DNA of 64,000 nt from Taxillus chinensis (lineage: Eukaryota > Streptophyta > Magnoliopsida > Santalales > Loranthaceae), in NCBI GenBank assembly GCA_023512835.1, contig CM042087.1, forward strand, positions 52,136,265 through 52,200,264, in the 5' to 3' direction. Of the stretch, positions 53,341 to 61,705 are shown one piece after another (position 1 is the first letter of the stretch; every line of letters starts with the position of its first letter). The notes below the pieces were generated by a model. It ran no database searches and was not told where the DNA came from. It saw nothing but the letters and a program-made list of their open reading frames with translations. Made by a program: the position numbers and the translations under genes.

Positions 53341-54423
53341 ATGGCATCCCAAGCTCTCTATGGTGTTGTTCCTGGCCAACTTTTCGATTGGTCCGGAATC
53401 TATGATCCTTCAGCATGGCTCCACGAGGTTCGCCAGCTACTTAAGCAAAGCAACCTTTTCGCGCTTGTCTCTGCCCCGGCCGATCTTCTAGTGTCGGACG
53501 TCCTGGCCTTCTATCAGCACTCTACCTCCACTAAGGAGTATATCTTTTCTGTGGTTCGAGGGGAACCTATCAAGCTCACACCTCAGGTGATCCGGGACGT
53601 CTTCAACCTTCCTGCCAGCGATGATATCCGGCCGAACGCTGCTGCCATGGCTGCTTCCATGGGGTGTCCTAATAAGGTCAAGGAGTACAAAATGAAGTCT
53701 TTCCATGGTCCTCACCGCTGTATGGCCACCATCCTCAGCCAGTGTCTTCTGGATCGCTCCACGGCTCTCGACTCGATTCTGTACGATCTCCTGCTGGCGA
53801 TGTACGCAGTTTTTGAGTCACTGCCACTTGACTGGGGCAACTTTCTCTTCTGGGTGATGCGGAATGGGAAACGGAACTCGTCCTTCGGACGGATTCTGTC
53901 CCAAATTTTCCGGCATCTTCATCCCGCGCACTTCCAGGGTGAACTGGTGATTACCTTCCCAGGGACCTACTACTTCCGACATCTTACTGCCGACGGGACC
54001 CTCACCGTTCGCCGCCCTCTAATCTCTCGTGCTCTTGCTGCTGCTTCGGAACAGCAAGCTAGTTCCGTTGGTGAACCTGTTGCAAGCTCGGGTCACGAAG
54101 TCAGTTCTACTCTCCGGTCCGTCCACTCCCACATCCGGTCCGTTGCCGCTCCAGCACGCTCCCGCAGTTCGCTGTACAGCGTTCGGGCTGACCCATCTAC
54201 TGCTGTAGGGCCCTCTCAGCCGCACTTCCTTGAGGTCACCACCTCTGTCTCTCCTGCTGATGTCCCTACCTCTCTTGCTGCTGCTACTGCTATTGCTCCT
54301 GATGCTGCTGCTGACGCTCCCGCACCTATCTCTCCGGTCACAGCGACTGTTGCTGCTGTTCTTTCGGATCTCCCATCTTCTCCTGCGGAAGCCTCTCCCG
54401 CTCACTCTCCTGCTAATGAATGA
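53341..54423 (+). CDS. element C ORF3, N-terminal part (plant transposon-type domain)
   Basis: A 360-codon frame starting MASQALYGVVPGQLFDWSGI. Residues ~1-230 are a folded-looking domain with VLAFYQHSTSTKEYIFSVVR, GEPIKLTPQVIRDVFNLPAS, SILYDLLLAMYAVFESLPLD and FPGTYYFRHLTADGTL. The VVRG + IxLTPxxIxxxFxLP pattern resembles the 'putative plant transposon protein' domain found in plant retroelement ORFs; this is family recall, not a search. Residues ~230-360 are Ser/Ala/Pro-rich and probably disordered. It ends in TGA at 54421. The frame is the same as the Ulp1-like part downstream, so both were probably one protein of about 900 residues. Confidence 0.7.
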   Translation: MASQALYGVVPGQLFDWSGIYDPSAWLHEVRQLLKQSNLFALVSAPADLLVSDVLAFYQHSTSTKEYIFSVVRGEPIKLTPQVIRDVFNLPASDDIRPNAAAMAASMGCPNKVKEYKMKSFHGPHRCMATILSQCLLDRSTALDSILYDLLLAMYAVFESLPLDWGNFLFWVMRNGKRNSSFGRILSQIFRHLHPAHFQGELVITFPGTYYFRHLTADGTLTVRRPLISRALAAASEQQASSVGEPVASSGHEVSSTLRSVHSHIRSVAAPARSRSSLYSVRADPSTAVGPSQPHFLEVTTSVSPADVPTSLAAATAIAPDAAADAPAPISPVTATVAAVLSDLPSSPAEASPAHSPANE

Positions 54424-55179
54424 CTGCTGGCTGCGCTTCAGCCTCGCCATTACTGCTGACATCCCAGAACCTATTCTCCAGGTGTTTTATGCTTAACACA
54501 CCCAGACCCCGGAGGAAATGCTTACTTGGAACTGCTACCACGGCTTTGTGACGTCGTCGCTCCTTCAGGCTGCACCTCCTGCTACTGCCTCTTCCGTCCC
54601 TGCCCATGACGCACGGACACCTGTCCCTGCTAAGGCTGGTCCCTCTTATCCTGCGGATATCCCCACCATTGACCTCTCCGGTCAAAGTGGATCTACCGCA
54701 TCTCCTGCTGCTACTGCTGACAACCCCCGTCCTCTCTTGCTGCCGCCGACTCTGCCCTGCCCACGCCTGCCCCTCTTCATGCGGGCGAGTCCTCAAAAGC
54801 TCCCGCCTTTGGTCTTGGGCGCGCCTCTTTTGCCATGATTTTATCTGAGGCTGCTTTCTCCGCCCAACTCGATCGCCTTGCTGAGGACAGTCGTCTTTAA
54901 ACCCAGGTCCTTTCCGATCATGTCCGGGCCATGGGTGCCGAGCTTCTTTTTGCCTTCTCCTCCACCTCTCTCTCAATGGATCAGAAGCTTGAGCGGCTTG
55001 CCACGTCTTTCTCTGACTTGTCTACCTCCATTGCGGACTTAATGCAAGTCGTGGCCAGTCCCTCCTGCTCTCGCTGATCTTCCAAACCGGGGGAGAAATC
55101 ATCTGATCCTTCCCCTCCTTCCACTGCTGGTGTTGCCTCTCGCAAACGGTCTGCACCTGCTCTTCCTCTAGGCCTTCCG
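54424..55179 (+). pseudogene. ORF3 Ala/Pro/Ser-rich linker, frame broken
   Basis: Low-complexity coding-type text rich in Ala, Pro, Ser and Thr in alternating frames (open piece 54518-54838 with PATASSVPAHDARTPVPAKA). Near 54850-55060 text consistent with a coiled segment (QLDRLAEDSRL-like, then EAL/KLERLATSFSDLSTSI-like) can be read. A PPT-like motif is at 55087-55098. Stops and shifts show decay. Confidence 0.55.
55087..55098 (+). promoter_or_regulatory. PPT-like motif within ORF3 region
   Basis: CCGGGGGAGAAA; see 49662-49672. Confidence 0.4.
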
Positions 55180-56040
55180 GTGCCTAAACACAGCCGTTTC
55201 TCCACTGGCCAGACCAGCTCTCCCACTCCTGCTGCTCCATTTGGTGCCATCACCTTCCTCCCATCATACGCGGAATTGCATCCGGATGATGCTGATGGGA
55301 GCATTCTTGCTGCGGCCAAGGCCTATGCCTCCTCCACCGCCGAGCGCCGATGTGTGTCTGCCTCGTCCCCCTTCGAACCTCAAGACATCCGGACCATACT
55401 GTTTGAGGAGGGACAATTTTCCACTGACGACATCGACAACTATGTTCTTGCGGTAAAGATGGAGTTGAAGCTATTCCCCTCTTTACTTGAGGAAGGCCTC
55501 GATTTTGATGTTCTTCCTTGCTGGGTGGAAAACCAGTTTCCTGCTGTGGACGTTATTCTATCCTACATCTCTGGTACAGCCGAAAATAACTGACCATAGA
55601 CCTCTCTGTCCATCATTTTCATCCCTTTCCGGGTCGACTCCCCACATTTCATGCTGACTGTTTTTCTGATCAAAGAGAAGAAAATCTTGCTTCTGGATTC
55701 TCATCAGGTTGTTGACCGCTAGATTAGAAAGAATCAGATGCGGAGTCTCGTTCGAACCTTGTCTGATGCAATCAAACAGAGTTCTCTCTATGAAGACTTG
55801 GATTTACTGCCTCTTGGTCAGGATGAAGTACTTATGGGGACGATCCGGAACAAGAAGAATGTGCCCCAGCAACCCGATGGAAACAACTGTGGAGCCTTTG
55901 TCTGCTACTTCCTGAAATCTGTTATATCCTTTGATGATAACTGGAAAAATATCATCGAGTTCACCAAGAAGCAGACAATGGCACTACGAGAGTATACAGC
56001 AAGGATGATCTTCAAATATAGTAAGCTGTATATATCATAA
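55180..56040 (+). pseudogene. ORF3 C-terminal Ulp1/C48-like cysteine protease, 3 in-frame stops
   Basis: Open pieces 55180-55593 and 55738-56040 lie in one frame, interrupted by TGA 55591, TAG 55597 and TAG 55720. The first piece ends in FEEGQFSTDDIDNYVLAVK, the substrate-binding start typical of Ulp1 folds. Then follow the presumed catalytic His (SPHFMLTV, 55645-55647), Asp (ILLLDSHQ, 55696-55698), and the Gln-Cys block QQPDGNNCGAFVC (Cys 55888-55890), matching the Ulp1 QQPxGxxCG pattern. Ulp1 enzymes cleave SUMO or similar tags. The usual His-Trp is His-Phe here. It is an inactive copy now. Confidence 0.78.
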
Positions 56041-56169
56041 TTTATATCTGTACTGAGGCTTAATGTATATATACTGCAACTTAGTGGAATTGTTTTCTTT
56101 AATCCTTACCTCTGTGTTATTTCTTGCTGCCTTACCGGATCAGATTACAAAGGGTTTGGCATATCCATA

Positions 56170-56180
56170 TTGGGGGAGAT
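56170..56180 (+). promoter_or_regulatory. element C polypurine tract
   Basis: TTGGGGGAGAT directly before the 3' LTR start TGTTGG. Confidence 0.85.
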
Positions 56181-57536
56181 TGTTGGATCAAACCTAGAAT
56201 TTTGATAATGCGGAACAAACCCTATGTAATTTGACTCGAGATGTTTCATGTTTACTATTAAGTCTGTGCAGATGAGTTAACTCTAATCCGGACCTACTCG
56301 TGTGAGAACAAAGCTAAGGATAGGATACATACTCCTGATCCGGATCATCATGAGTATCGTCATTCACTTGGTACATAACCGAGTCTTCATCTGGAGTAAG
56401 GACTTTTCGTGTGGACTAAATACTTGACAAAACGACTTGAGGAACCCGTGTCTAACTCTTAACTTGACTAAGTCAATTGATACGGAATAAGATTCCAAGT
56501 CTATCACTCGCACGGAATAAGAGAGACTTGTTGCGGAGAGAGAATCGAAATTGTCACTCCACTAGACTAAAGAAAAAGAAGACACGGACTAAGAAATCTG
56601 AATCTCATTCGAACGGAGTAAGGACAATTGTTGCGGAGTAAGGACAACAAATCCGGAATAAGGAATCTGACCCATTACTCATGTGGAGTAAGGATTCACC
56701 GATACGGAGTAAGCATTCAGTATCTACTTTATGCGGAGTAAGGAAGCGCTGATGCGGAATAAGCTCTCCGAGCCTATACTTCATGCGGAGTAAGAGGCGC
56801 TGACACGGAACAAGGATTCCAGGACTTCATTCATACGGAGTAAGCAACCACTAACACGGAGTAAGGATCCGAGCTTCGCTGATACGGAGTAAGGAACCTT
56901 ATGACGGACTAAGAAGACGCTGCTTCATCATTTCCAAGCCGTTTTTATTGCAATCAGCTCGCTTCGTCCCGATGTAAAATAAACCCGTTGAAAACCTAAA
57001 TTCTTACACGTGGATCACGCGGAGATGTGGACACGGTCTCAAATGCAATTGGAATCAAACAAGAATTCACCACAACTTATGCTTCCAATATTTCAAGCTC
57101 CACATGCGCAACAGTTAAAGCTTCAACATTTTCCGACGAAGAATTTCAATGCTTCACACTGCTCAGAAAATGCAGTTCCAAGATAGTTCCTAGGATGTCT
57201 ATATATATACCTGAAGCACTGTAAAAGAAATATATACACGCGCGCTCACTAATACTCATATACTTAAAAGCGTGTATCGTGTGAAAAAGCATATACAGAG
57301 ACTTACAGCCAAGTGTGTGTAACCAAGACAGAGTGTTGTGTTGTAATCAGCTAAAACGCTGTTTTGCTTCATTGTAATTATCTTCAGATAATAAAGCAAC
57401 ATACTTCCACTACTTGGTTAATCTCCCGCACTGATTTTATCCGTTTAACCAGAGTGAGTGTCTAGCCATTAAGAGAGAGAAAGAATTTTCAAAAGAGCCT
57501 ATTCACCCCTCCCCTCTAGGCTCTCCGGGACTAACA
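56181..57536 (+). repeat. element C 3' LTR (1356 bp)
   Basis: Uninterrupted copy; TGTTGGATCAAACC to GGGACTAACA. TATA TCTATATATATACC at about 57198-57211. Same net length as the 5' copy. Confidence 0.95.
56391..56915 (+). promoter_or_regulatory. phased CGGARTAAG array in C 3' LTR, ~20 copies
   Basis: Motif starts at 56392, 56412, 56433, 56464, 56483, 56513, 56534, 56563, 56585, 56614, 56634, 56654, 56684, 56705, 56734, 56755, 56786, 56806, 56836, 56857, 56885 and 56905. Spacings alternate near 20 and near 30 bp. Consensus CGGAGTAAGGA or CGGAATAAG. It lies ~300-800 bp upstream of the TATA box. Confidence 0.85.
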
Positions 57537-57541
57537 AAATT
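57537..57541 (+). repeat. element C target-site duplication, right (AAATT)
   Basis: Matches 24115-24119. Confidence 0.92.
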
Positions 57542-59133
57542 AGAGGAGAGTAGTTGGAAATCACCTCTGAAGGCGGGGATTGTTGCTGTATCTCGAATAA
57601 CAGGGCCGAGATTGGATACACCTTGCACCTTGACGAACGGGTATTTCGTGAGCGAAACCCAAGTGAGGGTTAAGCTACTGTCGTTTAAATCCCTTCTCAA
57701 AATATTAATTCCCTTAACTAATGCTAAATAGAATAGCGACAAGAAAGGGGTCGATCCCACAGAGATTACCAAGTTATCTAGCTTTAACTCAAATCACCAA
57801 ATTAATCTTGCTTGAAACAATGTCTTGCCAAAAACGAATTCTTTTTACAACTAAAGATCTAATTTTTATTTGGTTTTCTGAATAAACAAAGAAAGCAAAT
57901 TGATTTTAGGATTAAGATTCAAGGATTAAAGACATCTAGGGTCACAATTTCACCTCCCTATGTTATCTCTACTGGTTCATGGTATTAGGGTTGTTTGATT
58001 GAAAACATGCTAAACATAAGCCAAGGACAACAAATGGTCATTGAGGTCCTTTTAAGAGTTGTATGCCAGAATGGTCATCTAAACACACAAACATGCAAAG
58101 CCAATAAATCATACTTGCAAAAGGATAATGATCACACCAATTACAAATAAGTTATGAATCTCAATCTGCCCCAGACTAGGGCTAAGAATACCAAGGTGTA
58201 CATCCAAAGATAGAAATTAAGAACAGATTTATAAAACATGCAAAACTCAATCATCAAACCCAATATTCATAAACACAGCAAAGCAACAAGGGGGCTACAT
58301 TGCTCCCCAAGATTATAAGAACTACTCACGCATGATTACAAGCAAAACCATAGCAGTAAAGCTAAACATCTTCTTCTAATCCACGCGCGCAACAAGGCTT
58401 CAAATCCAGGCTCCAAAATCCGCGACGGCTGCGACGGCTGCTCTCCTAGGTCAAGGAGCAACCACCAAGTCGTGAAGCCTCTCTCTCTCTCTAAAAATGT
58501 GTAGGGGGGTCTAGGATACATAGCAGGGGGCGTGGAGGCTTTATTTATAGAGATTGGATGGGCTTTGAGGTGTGTAACCTAGCTCATCTATCAAAACGAC
58601 GTAGTTTTGATAAGTGACACTCCAAACTTTAAAATCTCTATCTTCCATCCACAATTTGGATATGGGCCTTCAGTAACAAATGATCAGCATGAAAAAATGA
58701 TAGGATCGGTCCAAAAATATCTCTGCACGTGAATTTGCACGTGATATAGTGAATTGACGTGCAGCTCCAAATCAGCTCAAACTTCTCCCCAAGCTTCCTT
58801 GCATCCTGTAGAGGTCTGAGAAGCACAAATATGCTTGCACGTGAAATGGGTGAATTCACGTGCAACTCCAAATGCTCTGAAATTTCTGTGGTAGGTAGAG
58901 GACATCATCCTAAGCAACGTTTGTTCTTGCATGCCAATTGTTTGAGGCCATCTACTATGTCAAAAGTGAGCTCCAAAATCTGCCAAAACAGCTTAAAAAC
59001 GCATGTATTTGGAAATAGCATCTTTCTAGGGGTTAGAGCAAATATATATGATATATGAAGCAATAAGGCTTTAATCATGCTCTTAAACATCCTAAATAAA
59101 CACTAGAATAACGGCATAAAATGCACGTTATCA
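57542..59133 (-). mobile_element. LTR J3 (J family), minus strand
   Basis: The sense start TGATAACGTGC is the complement of 59133, with GCTCTAACCCCTAGAAAGATGC as in J1. TATA is the complement of 58541-58552, the palindrome lies at 58590-58611, and GGGATCGACCCC-type text is near 57745. The far end reaches the C insertion point and differs from the J1 end, so the true terminus is uncertain. Confidence 0.75.
58590..58611. promoter_or_regulatory. ACGT-centred palindrome, LTR J3
   Basis: Same 22-bp palindrome as in B1, D, E and H2. Confidence 0.75.
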
Positions 59134-59472
59134 AATACACCACACTTGAACCATTGCTTGTCCTCAAGCAAAAACATACAAGCATGCAAAAATAAAATAA
59201 ACACGCAGTCAAACGGAAGAAAAATAAAATAACAATCAAGGAGAATCATGGTTTCCTAAGCATGCAACTCTATCATGATCAAATGGGAATTTAAGCATTA
59301 AAATGAGTCATAACTTAGTTCATTCATGTCCATATCCCTAGTCCAACAACCATGCAATATCACCACTTAAATTTCATATATGAGCAAGCAATCCATGATA
59401 AAATAGCACCTAGTTTCCCTTTAAGTTCTTACCAAGGATAGGCAGCCTCACTCAAATATAATAATTCTCAAG
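59134..59472 (-). mobile_element. internal fragment of the J3 element (3' end)
   Basis: Directly outside the LTR the minus strand reads GACAAGCAATGGTTCAAGTG then TGGTGTATT before TGATAACG, the kind of PPT neighbourhood seen in Athila-like plant gypsy elements. No coding sequence remains before E interrupts at 59473. Confidence 0.55.
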
Positions 59473-59764
59473 TGTCACGCCCCGGATTTCCAACCCGAGG
59501 AGACCGGAACGTGACCCTCCCTTTATCCGGGTTTGGACAAAGGGGTAGAATACAATATGCACTTCACATTTCTTTTCAGAAACCAAAATCATATAATTAT
59601 TTAATTGAAACCACATGCCTTTATTATATTTCAAACTTCATTACAATATCTCCCCACTGGGGTTACAATACCTCAACAAAATTACATAATGCAATATAAC
59701 ACAAAACAAAGCCACAAAATGGAACTCTTCCACCTTGGTGTTCCCACCTAACGCCTGTAGGTTC

Positions 59765-60550
59765 CTGCAAGAAAGCACACCATAGTAGGAGGGGTGAGCA
59801 TCCACACTCAAGAGGATCATGTCTCCCCAACCCATCCCATGCTCCTAGCATCTACATGCCATGTGTACAAGTGCGGTGTCGTGTTACAATAATTTCAACA
59901 GACATAATAACAACCACATCAACAATTACAATCTGCCACCGCCACACGAGGCTAACACATTAACACAAGTGATTTAACCGCCTCTTCAGGCCAAGTTGTT
60001 TAACCGCCTCTTCAGGCCAAGTGATTTAACCGCCTCTTCAGGCCAAGTGATTTAACCGCCTCTTCAGGCCAAGTTTCCACAACCTCACAAGGCTAACACA
60101 AAATGGTCCCGGGCTTCACAACCACCGGGTGTACAAGCAACCACACAAAGACATAAGGCCATACAGGCATAACATCAAACACTTAATATGCTTAGTCACA
60201 CAGAATAACGTCGAACACTTAGCATGCATATATTCACAAGCTCACAAACCCACCACAGATATTATTTCAGACACATAATATGCATAGCCTCACAGCATTA
60301 TTTCAAACACGTTACGAGCATACACACAGGCATATTCATACAGGCATATCCACACCAAAGATTTTATCAAACACTTAACATGCACTAACCACCCAACCTC
60401 AAAATCACACCAATACGCCATTGAAGGCCAACATCCATATAGGAGATCACACCTATATGGATTACATAGGTATATATAAACAGATATCCAATTTAATCCG
60501 CCCTAGGACCCTAGGACAGAGGGAGGGATTAGGAAGAAACAAACCCCTAC
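59765..60550 (-). other. predicted leader intron inside E LTR (786 bp)
   Basis: Sense strand: TTAAG|GTAGGG donor, ATGCTCACCCCTCC branch-like block, TTGCAG|GAACC acceptor. Conserved with B1, D and H1. Confidence 0.55.
59967..60074 (-). repeat. 26-bp minisatellite in LTR E, 4 copies
   Basis: Reverse complement of the D unit GGCCTGAAGAGGCGGTTAAA. Confidence 0.9.
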
Positions 60551-60735
60551 CTTAAAGCAGGTCATCCTTGCTCCCGCGCAAACGCCGTCCTCCCCCACGC
60601 AAGATGCTCCAGCAGAAACAAACAACTCCCCTTCCCTCTCTCTCTAGCTCTCTCTCTCTCGGGCAAGAACTGACAGAAAGGAACACAAGAACCCTAAACT
60701 CAAACTCAAGCCCTCCTTATATAGACACCACCCAC

Positions 60736-60793
60736 ATCAAAACGACGTAGTTTTGATTAAGTAAACCCAGGATCAAAACGACGTAGTTTTGAT
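60736..60793. promoter_or_regulatory. two ACGT-centred palindromes, LTR E
   Basis: Copies at 60736-60757 and 60772-60793, 36 bp apart as in B1 and D. Confidence 0.75.
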
Positions 60794-61358
60794 CACACAA
60801 GTTAGCACCTTTCCGCACCCATATAGGCCAAAATACCCGGAATTTCAACATGGTCCTTTGGAGGAAGATCATTAGAATGACAAAACCAAGGGAACCATGC
60901 AAAAATACACCTGCACGCCAATTTGCACGCCAATTCCCCAATTGGCGTGCAGCTCCAAATGCACTCAAACTTCACCACAAGTCTCCTTGCATCTTGTAGA
61001 GGCCTGAGGAGCAAAATATGCTTGCACGTGAAATGGGTGAATTCACGTTCAGCTCCAAATGCTCTGAAATTTCTGTGGTAGATAGAGGACCTCATTCTAA
61101 GAAACTTTTGTTCTTGCACGCCAATTGTTTGAGGCCATCTACTAGGTCAAAAGTGAGCTCCAAGATCAGCCAAAAACAAGGTAAAAACCGCCCGAAAACG
61201 CATAGCATCTTCCTAGGGCATAAATGTACGCTATCGCTGGGCACACGCACCTCTCAAAAGTCCCCTCTTGGGCTCATCTCTTACCTTAAACTTGTGTACC
61301 AACATCCAAGGTGTTTGTGGTTAACTCCTTACACACGGGTTACACACGGGTCATTACA

Positions 61359-61393
61359 TCCTCTCCCCCTTAAGACTTTTCGTCCTCGAAAAG
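61359..61393 (-). promoter_or_regulatory. element E polypurine tract with hairpin
   Basis: Complement of 61359-61371 is AAGGGGGAGAGGA, next to the CTTTTCG/CGAAAAG inverted repeat (61376-61393). Identical arrangement to B1 and D. Confidence 0.85.
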
Positions 61394-61639
61394 AAATGAC
61401 ATACGAGGAAAACAAACACAAGTTACCCATTTGCCACACGGCGAGCTACAACACCCAAATGGGTCATACACCGTGCACCGCACATAACAAGACATAACAA
61501 GGTACCACCATAATCCATAACCACATGCATCACAATAATGCATACAACACATATCCGCATGTCACAAATACACATCACAAATATGAACACATGTCCAAAA
61601 GACAATACAAATACACCAACCAACAGCCACCTCCCACTC

Positions 61640-61705
61640 TTAAGGTTGTTCGTCCTCGAACAACGCTGGGTGTTGCTCACGCATCATGGACTCACATTCC
61701 ATGTC
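61640..61705 (-). pseudogene. pol: element E pol tail remnant
   Basis: The minus strand reads ECESMMREQHPALFEDEQP then stop, matching the last ~20 residues of the D chromodomain region (ESVMREQHPDLFEDEQS). Homology fades immediately upstream (right), so the rest of pol is deleted, replaced or beyond recognition. Confidence 0.7.

Larger units (their letters stand above)
24120..57536 (+). mobile_element. element C: Sirevirus-like Ty1/copia with third ORF, host of B1, D and H1
   Basis: A Ty1/copia order (gag, protease, integrase, RT, RNase H) lies between two LTRs that are both 1356 bp once insertion B1 is removed. It is flanked by a perfect AAATT duplication. A Sirevirus-like identity is supported by the coiled-coil gag extension with the VNVCLMANAE motif, a TATCAGAGC-type PBS, several GGGGGAG polypurine motifs downstream of pol, and a long extra ORF region between pol and the 3' LTR. 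Insertions: B1 in the 5' LTR, D in integrase, H1 after pol. LTR copies differ by roughly 45 positions by eye (~3%). Confidence 0.9.
59473..61358 (-). repeat. element E 3' LTR (1886 bp)
   Basis: Sense start TGTAATGACCCGTGTGTAAC (complement of 61358) and end GGGGCGTGACA (complement of 59473). It is closest to LTR D. It has palindromes at 60736-60757 and 60772-60793, a TATA box complementary to 60715-60726, a 26-bp minisatellite (59967-60074), and a predicted intron (complement of 59765-60550). Confidence 0.9.

Noticed and set aside
54019..54976. Minus-strand Arg/Ser-rich frames opposite ORF3
   Set aside because: Antisense shadows of the Ala/Pro/Ser-rich coding linker.
59967..60074. CRISPR-like 26-bp repeat
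   Set aside because: Direct tandem minisatellite without spacers, shared with LTR D.
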